From contig CM082591.2 in NCBI GenBank assembly GCA_040954595.2, positions 7,378,001 to 7,442,000 on the forward strand: a DNA stretch of 64,000 bases. The letters are read 5' to 3'. The notes under the pieces were generated by a model. It had not been told where the DNA came from. It ran no database searches and was given only the letters and a program-made list of their open reading frames with translations. This document shows positions 10,694 to 21,100 of this stretch, one piece after another. Within the stretch, counting starts at the first letter, position 1, and every line of letters starts with the position of its first letter. The translations under genes and the position numbers were made by a program. Source of the stretch: Balanoglossus misakiensis (taxonomy: Eukaryota > Hemichordata).

Positions 10694-11321
10694 TGAAATT
10701 CTGTTATATCTGTCAAAATACTACGACGTTTATATGAGTCGCAGAACGCTATTACGGCGATTGCAACAGTTGAATTTAAGGCGAAGATATCCCGTTTACG
10801 ATGTTAGTGTCGTCAGAGACTCTGTCATTCAGCTATTGGATGGTCCTGGATGTATTGGAGGGTATCGAACAGTGTGGCATTCCCTGCAGCTGCAAGGCAT
10901 CCATGTGCCTAGAATTGTAGTTCAAGAAATGTTGAGGGAATTAGACCCAGAAGGAAGTGAACTACGGAGAACACACCGTCTTAAAAGAAGGGAGTATTTG
11001 TGCCCAGGACCCAACTGTGTGTGGCATATGGACGGGTATGACAAACTAAAGCCCTTTGGCTTCCCAATACACGGATGTATTGACGGATACAGCAGAAAGA
11101 TTTTATGGCTGTATGTTACACGTTCAAATAACTTGCCTGACAATGTGGCTGCATACTACTTACAAGCTGTGCGTGAGTTTGGAGGGTGTCCTATAGAACT
11201 AGATACTGATTTGGGTACTGAAAATGGCACAGTTGCAGCGGTTCAGTGTTTCTTTCGCGATAACTCAGATGCACATAGATATGTTGCATCACAACGTAAT
11301 CAAAGAATTGCCACTGTCTAG
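10560..11321 (+). pseudogene. Integrase-core (DDE) protein gene, truncated before the last catalytic residue
   Basis: ATG 10,560 follows an A-rich context. The earlier part of the open frame lies in the minisatellite. About 250 codons follow. The N-terminal third looks like a helix-turn-helix region (SRRTLLRRLQQL). A GYRTVWHSL segment and DPEGSELRRTHRLKRR follow, then an integrase core with WHMDGYDKLKPFG and DTDLGTEN, giving the first two catalytic aspartates. The frame then stops just after NQRI, where relatives known to me continue with the catalytic glutamate region. The break coincides with the start of a dispersed repeat (also at about 35,874). The family is a cellular or transposon-derived integrase-like protein common in aquatic animals. 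This copy should be inactive for strand transfer. Confidence 0.65.
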
Positions 11322-11580
11322 TGTACCAGGGCAGACTTCTACCCATCCCACCCCCTTTGCTTACTTTGAGTGGAGTGGCAACATTAAAATTTGTCCTGCC
11401 TAACATTGAGTTAATTTGCTTTTTGAGTTCATTAAAATGCAACTTTGAGTACCGTATTTAAAAAAAATTCTTATGTGGGAGGGGGACACCCCGTTTTTTT
11501 GGTGCTGGGTGAAGGGGGGGGGGTCGGCCTGATTTTGAAAACCGACGACACCCCCAGCCATAAAAAACTGAACGGTCCCT
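11317..11580. repeat. Dispersed repeat with G-rich tract, copy 1
   Basis: It begins 'gtctagtgtaccag', contains 'gtcctgcctaacattgag' and a poly-G tract followed by 'gtcggcctgattttgaaaacc', and ends near 'aacggtccct'. The same order of motifs occurs at 35,874-36,420. Confidence 0.65.
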
Positions 11581-11815
11581 TAGAATACAAATTGGGGGTT
11601 ACAGTGCAAAGTTTTGAAAATCCATACATAAAAGATACAGAGACAGTCAGACTGAGACCAGAAAAACTACAGTTCCATATAAACTACCTCCAGCAAAATC
11701 ATTCAAATGTCAGAGGCCACTATTATTGGAGGCGGAAAGGACTGAAGTCGTAATATGGTCGGACACGTGTGACTGTTCACTAAACTAACAACATGTTTGT
11801 GTTCAACTGCTTCAG

Positions 11816-13915
11816 GGAAGAAATCTGTAGACACAACCAAGAGCAGATCTATGCCAGGACCTAGCACTGTAGAACGCTACCACCCAAGCGATGGGGCTGC
11901 AAACATTGCAGCAACTAGTAAGTGACCAAGTACATCTGCTATTTTGGATTTACATTGTGCCATATTCCTAATTTGCAAATTAATATGATCGCATGTAAAT
12001 ATTGAAGTTATGACTCTTAAATTACTGATTTCTTGAAATAAACAAGTGCTTCGTTTGGTGTCTTTCTTCTCAGGCCCTACAGTGAAAAGTGTTGCAAGCT
12101 CGAAGGAACCAAGGTAAAATTTCAAGTTAACAAACATGCAAACTATAGCCTCATTCACCTACAGTACCGTATTTACCCATATGACTGTATGTCTGTTTGT
12201 GACTACATCAGTTGTATGTCATATAACATACCCACATCTCCATGAATAACTCGCAAGTCAGTCGTGAATTGTTACTGTAACTCAGCTTCAAGATTATAAT
12301 ACCTGCAGTTGTGCTAGGGAACTAAATGTGGTACTGAAACTTCATTTGGGGACAGTCCATTGATGTCTTGCAAAAGGGGGAGAGCAGTTAAGGAGAGTCC
12401 TGGGCATGGACCACTTCGTGGATAGAATAACGCAAGGGGTTGTGGGACATTCTGATACTGTGCGTTAGCCATGTACTGACGCTATGTTGAATGCAAATCA
12501 TACCATCCTCATTGCAGATACCCTATCCGCGTTGTGGTAAATGTATATGTATGCATGATGGATGCACAGACAGACAAAAAGACAGACTTGCAATTTGGCT
12601 TACTAGGTGTAAAAATGTCAAGGGATTATCCACAATGTCACGTAGTACCGTACATGTTTACTTTCTTCACCTGTACAGAATGGCGAGGTCTGGTATGCTC
12701 GTGATTGGTGATGAGTGGGGTACACAGAAAGGTGGACTTTCTACCGTTAACAGACACATCGCCTCACTGGCTGCGGAAACTGGGAAAGCAGTCTTTGCAA
12801 CAGCTCTTGAAGCAACGAAAGAGGATGAGAAAGACGCCTCTGATAATGGTGTAAGCCTGCAGGTTGGAAGGCCACACCGTGATGAAAAGACACCAAATAT
12901 GAAGTGGTTAAACACGTACCACAAGGCACATTTTCCAGACATCGAAAAACTTCACGTCGATGTCATCATAGGTCACATGCCCATCACCTCTCCTGGTGCT
13001 CTTGATATCAACAAGCAATTGTTTCAATCGAAGAAGAAAGTGATCCTCTTCAACCACGTCATACCAGAAGATAATGAGGTACACAAGGCATCGTGGACCG
13101 CAAAGAAGGTTGAGGAAAAAGAGAAGACTCTCTGTGAGGAAGCTGCCCAGGCAGACGTAGTCTTCTCGGTCGGCCCGCGCATGTACAGCCACTTTGAAAA
13201 CAAATACCGGAAGTACTCATCACGCACGATCAAACACGAGCTGTTTCTACCAAAGCCAGATGACAAGTTCTTCAATATCGAGATGAAGAAGCCCAGTCAA
13301 ACATGCAAGGTCCAGATCCTGACCTTCGGCAGAGTTAATGGTGTTGCCAACCTCAAAGGCTATGATCTGGTGGCAAGTGCATTGAGTCGAACCATAAAGG
13401 AGAGGAAGAACACCCACCCATCACAAGACCCCCCAGTTTGGAACATCAGGGGTATACCAGAAGGGGAAGAACAGAAGACAAAGAGATACTTAGACGACCA
13501 TGTCAAGTCCGGTCATCTGCAAATCAATCAGTATCCTTATGGATCTCAGGATGAGATTAGAGATGATATCCAGCAGAGTCATCTATGCTTGATGCCATCC
13601 CGCAGTGAGCCATTTGGTCTGGTTGGCTTAGAGGCCATCGCAGCTGGAATCCCTGTCCTTGTGACGAAGAACTCGGGCTTAGCTACGTTTCTCACCCGTT
13701 ATATTGACACGGATATGGCTAAAGCGGTCATCGTCGACGTCGCCGTGAACAACATGGAACGCGATGAAGATATCCGCGAATGGTCCACCCGTATCAACCA
13801 AGTTCTGAACGAATATGACGTAGCCTTCAAGAGGGCACAGAAAATGAAGAAACTTCTCCAAGAATGTGAGGCTGTTCGAGACACACACGAAGCATTCAAA
13901 GCAGAGTGCCGCTAG
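11816..13915 (+). CDS. Gene D: GT4-type glycosyltransferase (GT-B fold), 5' end unresolved
   Basis: Three phase-consistent exons can be placed: 11,816-11,917, 12,074-12,113 and 12,679-13,915. An earlier exon is needed to supply the start, unless translation begins at ATG 12,680, which alone gives 411 residues. Counting from that ATG, residues 6-25 form the N-lobe strand and glycine-rich loop (DEWGTQKGGLSTVNR). DVIIGH follows at about 94. The second lobe has LTFGRVN and the donor-binding signature SEPFGLVGLEA, whose Glu310 and Glu318 make the EX7E motif of retaining GT4 enzymes. Such enzymes transfer a sugar from a nucleotide donor; the acceptor here is unknown. No signal peptide or membrane segment is seen, so it is probably cytosolic. 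The same fold is repeated and degraded in genes A-C, which suggests common descent. A piggyBac-like element begins 23 bp past the stop. Confidence 0.8.
12114..12678 (+). other. Intron of gene D
   Basis: It is bounded by AG|gtaaaat and ctgtacag|A in matching phase. No other gene is seen inside. Confidence 0.65.
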
Positions 13916-13938
13916 TGAACTAATATTCTGGCTATTAA

Positions 13939-14290
13939 AGGGACAAAGTCTCTCTCTCACTGCCATTTTACCATTAATTATGTTTGACACAAGACACCGT
14001 TTATATTAAAGTACATGTGGATATATTGTGAATCAACATTAAACCACACACACCTTCCATCTGGCTTGTAGACACAAGAGTGAAAATCTCGCCAAAACGA
14101 ATAATTGGTCTCTACCATTTATTCATTTTAGGCGAGTTTTTACTGTCATATCATACAAGTGGGATGGCAGTTGAGTGTGGTTGAATGTTCATTCACTACA
14201 TATACACGTGTACATTAACATAAACAGTGTCTTGTATCAAATATAATTGATGGAATAAAGGGCAGCGAGAGAGAGAGAGACTTTGTCCCT
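13939..14290. mobile_element. piggyBac-like MITE in the 3' end of gene D
   Basis: TTAA sites at 13,935-13,938 and 14,291-14,294 flank inverted ends AGGGACAAAGTCTCTCTC / GAGAGAGACTTTGTCCCT. Subterminal similarity extends to 'gacacaagacac' / 'gtgtcttgtatc'. It has no transposase. It carries 'aataaa' at about 14,254, which could serve as a polyadenylation signal for gene D. Confidence 0.75.
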
Positions 14291-14299
14291 TTAAGAGTT

Positions 14300-15450
14300 G
14301 CCTCAGGCGGCACAAGACCAGTAATCAATTTCCCACAAACAACAGTAGCAGCGTTGAGAAATATATTCCTATTTTCTATTGAATACCTAGATCAGATGAC
14401 AGTACAACTTTAATAGCAGACTATTAAATGCCTATACTCAAGCAACCATTCCACCTTTTTCCATAAGTTACTACTTCTAGTTCTAGTCAGTTGTGTTTGT
14501 TATCACTTTGGGTTTCTTACAACCTATTTCAAACCACAAATTGCAAAACAATGTATGTTTTAGGTGTACCGGTACTGGTAAGAAATGTGGTATTACTCCT
14601 TGACTTGCTTTCCTGAATTAAAAAATCAAGCATATTAATGTAAATGTTCCTCTAATGAAGAAGTCTATAGAATTACCAATAAGAAATTTTAAAATGAAAT
14701 TATACACGAAAATTAAAATATAATTTGAATAAATTAATTGTATAATACAGGTTTGCCACTTCATCTATGGTTCAAAGTTGGACAGCATTGGACATTGTGT
14801 GTAAACTATATTTTTTTAAAATTCATAATACTGATGTACATTTAAATGCTCTAGTCTAACAAGTAAATCTACTCTGATTTTTAACACGAAAATGTAGCAG
14901 ATACAGAAAGCAAAAAAATACTGAAAACATACTGAAAAGTTACAGCTAATGATGTTTTAATGTTTCAAACTGACTTGGTAACTCTTAGGAACAAAGTAAC
15001 AAACCCAATCTAGTATATATCAAGCTATATCTCATCATCATTTTTTCTCTCTCTCACCAGGACTGTACGAAACATTGTAATCATTACGGGAAGCCTCCAT
15101 TAAAACTGCTTCACTAGGTACCCGACTTGGCTATTGTCAAGTCGGGTCACTTAATATGCAAGATTACCTGTAATTTGTTTAGTTTTCTTATTATTTTGTT
15201 ATTTCACACTTCCTTGTGCTTGGTAACTGACACACTTTACACATCTGTTTGTTGCATGCCTGGCACTATTTACTATTTTCTTTTTAATCCCTTTAATTTC
15301 AAATATTTGAATGTGATTAATCCCTTGATAACTAAGTGATGAAACGAGGTCCTAAGTTTTAATGGAGCTTTCCCGTCATGTTAGATTTAAAAATACCGAT
15401 TTCCACCAATAAAAGAGTACCGGGTAATCTATTGGAGCTACTAAACCACC
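14300..15450. other. Gene-free AT-rich region with one MITE-like inverted repeat
   Basis: No coding sequence is seen. Inverted ends 'acgggaagcctccattaaaac' (about 15,087) and 'gttttaatggagctttcccgt' (to about 15,376) suggest a ~290-bp non-autonomous element. No clear target duplication is visible. The rest is featureless. Confidence 0.4.
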
Positions 15451-15452
15451 AG

Positions 15453-15641
15453 TTATTTTACGACTTCATCATGAGTTGGTACATTAAAGTCTCTCTGAAG
15501 TGAAGCTAGCATCTTGATGCTTTTACGAAGCTTGGCTCCTTCTTCTTTGGCTAACTGCTGGTGCAAGACATAAACGACGCCCTGGTGGCCAAGAGAAAAC
15601 GGAAGACTGATAAACACAGCATCTTCAATTCCACGCATTCC
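15453..15641 (-). CDS. L-lactate dehydrogenase-like C-terminal exon
   Basis: Minus-strand exon with an acceptor (ctgtttttcag) before 15,641 and a stop at 15,453-15,455. It encodes about 62 residues. GIEDAVFISLPFSLGHQGV and a KEEGAKLRKSIKMLASLQ helix match the end of L-lactate/malate dehydrogenases, where the usual form is V-F-L-S-V-P-C. The frame is intact. The exons for the NAD-binding and catalytic parts are not found upstream within reach. That side is occupied by another LDH-like exon and then a 6-kb transposon insertion. It could be the last exon of a gene split by insertions or a stranded duplicate. Confidence 0.6.
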   Translation of the reverse strand, partial: GMRGIEDAVFISLPFSLGHQGVVYVLHQQLAKEEGAKLRKSIKMLASLQRDFNVPTHDEVVK

Positions 15642-15699
15642 CTGAAAAACAGAGAGTGTTTCTATAAGACCAGGAAGACATTTCATATTGTTCCCATGA

Positions 15700-16120
15700 A
15701 TCGCCATGTCTACTTAACAAACTTTGCTTCTGTTGGTATGCCATGACAATAAGATTGAAGAAAACGTTTTCTTAAATTCTCATATACGGGGCAAACTAAA
15801 CAAAAAAATTCACTTACAATTTGATTTGTAATAACTGCCATTTCTAGTCTTTTCCAATTTTGAAAATTTTCGTTTTTTTTTTTAATTGAAAATACTGCAT
15901 TACATTTAATCATAGCCATTGCTGGTGTTTTTAGCCTCCCTTTGGAAATAAACTCTTGAACTTTGACCTTTCTTTGTTTTATGTTTTGATTAAAAAGTAA
16001 GTGTGCAGAAAGTATGATTTGTGTTTGTCAGTATATGTGGTAGCAATCACTTAGTACAATATCCATATGGTAAACAAAGGTGTATGTCTTACAAAACTCA
16101 CACACTGACTGAAAAATTGT
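15700..16120. other. Gene-free spacer
   Basis: AT-rich sequence between the two LDH-like exons. No feature is recognised other than short homopolymers. Confidence 0.4.
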
Positions 16121-16127
16121 CCATAAC

Positions 16128-16331
16128 TACTGTAAAACGGGTTATTTTTGCGAGCAATAAATTTTCGCAAAACACGTGAGAGCCAAAAAAACATGAAAAT
16201 AAAAAATCGCATAAAAATGTTTTCGGAGATAACGATGCAGTTAGTGAAATACGAAAACACGAAAATTAATTCTCGCGTAACAGTTGCTTCTTTTGATATC
16301 TCCTGTCGCGAAAATAACCCGTTTTACAGTA
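16128..16331. mobile_element. MITE with TACTGTAAAACGGG ends
   Basis: Inverted ends 'tactgtaaaacgggttattt' and 'aataacccgttttacagta' bound 204 bp rich in 'cgcgaaaat' motifs. The outer TA is probably the target duplication. It is non-autonomous. Confidence 0.7.
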
Positions 16332-16509
16332 TAATGAACGGAAGAGACTAAAACTCTACCTTGTCAACACTCCTCTGCAGTCTACTCTTTTTAAAAATCC
16401 AGCAAAAGGACAGCTTTCGCGAAGCACATTACAGCCACTAGCAAGCATACAAGATTTAATTGCTATTTTTATGTGCAGCTTGTGTTACTAGCATAAGACA
16501 ATATCCACT

Positions 16510-16720
16510 GCAATCACAGATGCATGTACAGAAATGTGCACGAATGATAGTAACTACCATACTTCGAATCGCACTGGGGTTTATGCATGGACGTTGCACT
16601 GGTCTGGATCTTGACTATTTCCTTGTCATCGAGAACCTGCTGCAGATTGTACTCTATACCTTTGCTACTCATAACGCATGGCACACTGAGAAAGACCTCG
16701 TCATTGATGCCATGCACGTT
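16510..16720 (-). pseudogene. Second LDH-like C-terminal exon, decayed
   Basis: The minus strand encodes HGINDEVFLSVPCVMSSKG followed by a degraded helix (KEIVKIQTSATSMHK). This matches the same part of lactate dehydrogenase as the exon at 15,453-15,641, and VFLSVPC is diagnostic. After the helix the frame runs on without the normal C-terminus. No clear acceptor is placed. It looks like a duplicated exon that has lost function, or an alternative last exon. Confidence 0.5.
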
Positions 16721-16729
16721 CTGATTGTT

Positions 16730-17140
16730 ACGATGATGCGGAGAGAATGAAAGAATGAGAGAATGAAAGAATGGGAATGAAAGTATGAGAGGATGAAAGG
16801 ACAGAGAAGGGGTGATGTTAAGCTTGATGTACAGAAGCAGGTGCCTATTATGATAAAGATCATATAGTTCTATGAATGAATGAATGAATGAATGAATTTA
16901 TTTCACCAGAGATATGTCAATATATATATAATACACTGAATGTAAAAGGAAGATGTTACATATTTCCAGTGTGGACCATGGAAATAGTTTCGCGGAAACT
17001 AGTCTAGTCCATGGCCCATATTTCTGAGTTAATTAATTATAAAGATGTCAAACAGTTGTACAGCACATGTAAATAAATGATCTGTTCAATAAATAAATAA
17101 ATAAAATAAATAAATAAATAAATAAATAAATACAGGTGAG
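16730..17140. repeat. Cluster of microsatellites
   Basis: Runs of gaatgaaa-type units (16,738-16,800), (gaat)n at 16,873-16,898, (ta)n at about 16,921 and (aaat)n at 17,085-17,131. There is no gene here. Confidence 0.8.
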
Positions 17141-17459
17141 TTGAAGGCAACTAATTTGTTGCGAAGGAGTACATTATAATGGGTTGACTATATTGAAAGC
17201 AAAAGAAGTTGTCACTGAAGTTGTAGCAGATGTTTTTTGAGCTCTTTTTTAAATCTGTTTCTGCAGTGTGTATTTTTTAAAGTGAGTGGAATGGAACTAC
17301 CTAGCTTTGAAGTTTTAAGAATTCCTATCGAGTTCCATGTAATTTGGCACACTTTTTATACGGAAATCCCAAAATCTTTAGGATATGTGAAGGACTCGTC
17401 CCTGCAGGCTAATAGCCATAGTCTACAAATTAGAGTCATCTGTTCTCCAATAGTGCTAC

Positions 17460-17662
17460 ATCAACGGAAACCCTTGTAAAAATGACTGGGGAAAATCAGC
17501 AACATTCACCAGGGTACCTTCATTACCAATATGTTGTTGATTCTGGAAAATTTGCCGGTGGATTGGCCAAAATTTTGGATGAAACCATGCACTCAAATGC
17601 ACTGACATGATCAACCAATGAACATACAACCTAAACGTTAAGGAATAAACAACAGACAATAA
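17460..17662. repeat. Left flank of a host repeat split by a Harbinger-like element
   Basis: Its end (gttaaggaataaacaacagacaataa) resumes at 23,819 as 'taatagtaggtagatagtg'. An uninterrupted version lies at about 51,235-51,290. It is non-coding. Confidence 0.65.
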
Positions 17663-17833
17663 GGCCAAAAAAAAAAAGAGTTTTGTTTAGCGTCCTCGCG
17701 CGCGTCACTTTTAAACATGCGCGTCGAGGCTTTTTTTTCGTAATTTTCGAACCCGGAAATCAACTCAGTGTTTTCTCCAGCACGCGCGATCGCGCGATTC
17801 CTCCTCTTTTACACTTGAAGCGCCCCTTGTAAC

Positions 17834-18014
17834 TGTTATATTCTTAAGTACATTGATTCCAGCATAGCGCCATCAGTGGTGAACTTTATTCAAGCATTGT
17901 ATTACCCATCAACCCTTGTTCATCATGGCTGCTCTCTAGTGAATAAACGTCAGTGTTATAGCCTACACAATCAAAGTCATCCAGTCATCTTTTAACCAGT
18001 GACATTGCTTTACA
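17834..18014 (+). repeat. 5' LTR of the complete Gypsy element
   Basis: 181 bp beginning TG and ending CA, matching the 3' LTR throughout. It contains 'gaataaacg', a possible polyadenylation signal. Confidence 0.95.
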
Positions 18015-18108
18015 TGGTGGCAGCGGTAAACTACGATACTGCGACTCCAGATACCCATACAAAAAAACACATAGACCGAAACAACCGGACATTTTTCAAG
18101 TCACAAAT

Positions 18109-21100
18109 ATGGCGTCATTACAAGCCCAACTACCACCGCCACAGATGGACTGGGACGCCCCGGATATAACCATCGCCTTTTCGAGATTCAAACAAAAATG
18201 CGAACTTACATTCAAAAGTGCACTGAAAGAGGCTGCTGATGAAGAAAAGGTGAGCTACCTGTTACTATGGTCTGGTGAAAAGGGATTAGATATGTACAAC
18301 AGTTGGACTTTTGATGATGAAGATGATAAAAAGAAACCTGACAAAATATTCGAAAAGTTTGCCACACATCTAGAGCCAAAATCCAACCACCGTATTCACC
18401 GATACAACTTTCAAGATCTGAAACAAAACCATGATGAGCCAATAGACAACTTCATCTCAAGAATGAAGAACCTCGCAGCAAAATGCAAATTCGGTAACGA
18501 AAAAGAAAAAAGGTTAGTGGATCAACTGATTTGGGGCTCCTGTCATCACGAGGTGCAGAAACTACTAATCGGCCGTGACGAAACACTCACGCTGAAGGAC
18601 GCAATAGATGTTGCCCGCAGTCATGAAGCCACTAGCAAACAAATGAAAACATTGAATAATAAACCAGAAAACCCAGTCAGCAACACAGTCGACGCCATAA
18701 AGAAACAACCCACTGATACCAAACCCACACAGCTGAAACAATGCACCAATTGTGGGAAGAAACATGATGCACTACCCAGACACAAATGCCCAGCATATGG
18801 TAGTCGATGTCACAGATGCGGAAAACAAAACCACTGGCAGTCAGTATGTCGATCAGACACGAACCAATATAGCCGCAGGCAAACCAATCCAACCAGGAGA
18901 CAAATACATGACATAAGTCAATATACCGATGATATTGAACAAGAAACTCTAACAATCGGCACAGTCCTGACAGATAATGACAACAAAGAAGAAATTTTCA
19001 CCTTGTTGCGCATCGATCGGCCTAATATGAAACAGAAAATAGATCTAAAATGCAAAATCGACACAGGAGCACAAAGCAACATACTCCCAATCCGACTATA
19101 CCGAATGATCTACCCAGACAAACTGGACAGTACTGGCAACCCAAAAGCAGGAGAACTACAGGATTCCAGGGTAATCCTAACAGCGTATGGTGGATCGAAG
19201 ATCAAGCAACTAGGAACAGTAACAATTCCTTGCCAACACAGAGGAAGGAAATTCAACTGCATTTTCTACGTAACTGATGAGCCTGGTCCAGCCATACTCG
19301 GTTTGAAAGCATGCCAAGCACTGAGCCTGATATCACTACACTACACGGTCACAAGAGAACAACCAGAGCCTGCCAGTCAGCACCAACAACCCAAACATAT
19401 GACAAATCCAGTCAATCAGCAAAAGGAAGAACGTCCCAACTACATCAAAAGCACAACACCGTTGAAAGACCGACCACCAATACAAAACAAAGAACATTTA
19501 ATGGAAATGTATCCTGACTGCTTTGATGACATTGTTGGATGTTTCACAGACTATACATACAATATCACGCTAGACCCAGAGATAACACCAGTAATACATG
19601 CAGCTCGTCGAGTACCTCTAGAATTAAGAGATAGACTTAAAGTAGAGCTCAAAGAAATGGAAGAAAAAGAAATAATCACCAAAGTGACCCAACCAACAGA
19701 CTGGGTTAACTCACTAGTGATCCGAGAAAAGGACAATGGCAGACTGCGATTGTGCCTAGACCCAAAAGACCTGAACAGGGCTATCAAGAGGGAACACCAC
19801 CCAACACCGACCTTAGAGGAGATTACTCCTAAGCTATCTGGTGCAAAACTATTCAGCAAACTCGATGCCAAAAACGGGTACTGGAACGTCAAGTTGAACG
19901 AACAGTCATCACTGCTCACCACTTTCAACACCCCATTCGGTCGCTACCGGTTCCTGCGCATGCCATTCGGCCTCAAAATGAGCCAGGACATATTCCAGTA
20001 CAAGATAGATGAAGCATATCGTGACTGCAGCGGAGCCATCGGAATAACAGATGATGTCCAAGTATACGGTTATGATGAAGAGAACCATGACCTTCACCTC
20101 CATGAAGCCATGGAGAAAACAAGACAGGCAGGAATCAAGCTGAACAAAGACAAATGCAAAATAAAAGTCACCGAGTGCAGTTTCTTTGGAAACCTGTACA
20201 CAGATAAAGGAGTCAAGCCGAATCCAGAGAAAGTTCAAGCCATTGAGATGATGCGACCACCGAGTGATAAGAAAGAGCTTCGAACCTTTCTTGGGCTAGT
20301 AAACTACATGGGTCCATACATCCCCAAACTGGCAGAACACACTGCTCCGTTGAGGGAGCTCCTCCATGATGATGTAAAGTTCAGGTGGACTGAATCACAC
20401 ACCATGCGATTCAACGCAATCAAATGCCTAATCAGTGCAGACACAACACTGAAATACTATGACCAGAAGAAGCCAGTAACCTTAGAAGTTGACTCATCTG
20501 GCATAGGAATAGGAACCGTACTGATACAGGACAACCGTCCAATTGCCTTCGCATCAAAGGCCCTGACACCTGCCGAAAGCAGATATGCAAACATTGAACG
20601 AGAGCTATTAGCAGTAGTATATGGCTGTGAGAAATTCCACACATACCTGTATGCCCGAAAATTCCAGGTTGTGAGTGACCACCGTCCACTAGAACAAATA
20701 CACAAGAAAAACCTGACCCAAGCACCACCACGTCTACAGCGTATGTTACTTCGCTTACAGCCATATGACTTTGACATAGTATACAGGCCGGGCAGACAAA
20801 TGGTAATAGCTGATGCACTATCACGATTATCACCACATGACAAGAAAGAAATACCAGAAATGGAGGTAAAGATCCACCACCTGACAAACGTCACCCCAGT
20901 CAAACTGACACAAATCAGAGAAGAGACCGCAAAAGATGCCAAGCTCCAAATACTGACACAGCAAATACTGCATGGTTGGCCTGATAGTATAAAGAAAATA
21001 CAACTAGCCATACGTGAATACTGGACAATTCGCGATGACATATCAGTGGAGAACGGCATACTTCTAGTGGGCAGTCGGCTACTAATCCCCACAAGCATGA

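Noticed and set aside
16873-17131. Possible CRISPR-like or regulatory repeat array
   Set aside because: It is only simple tetranucleotide microsatellites in a eukaryotic genome.
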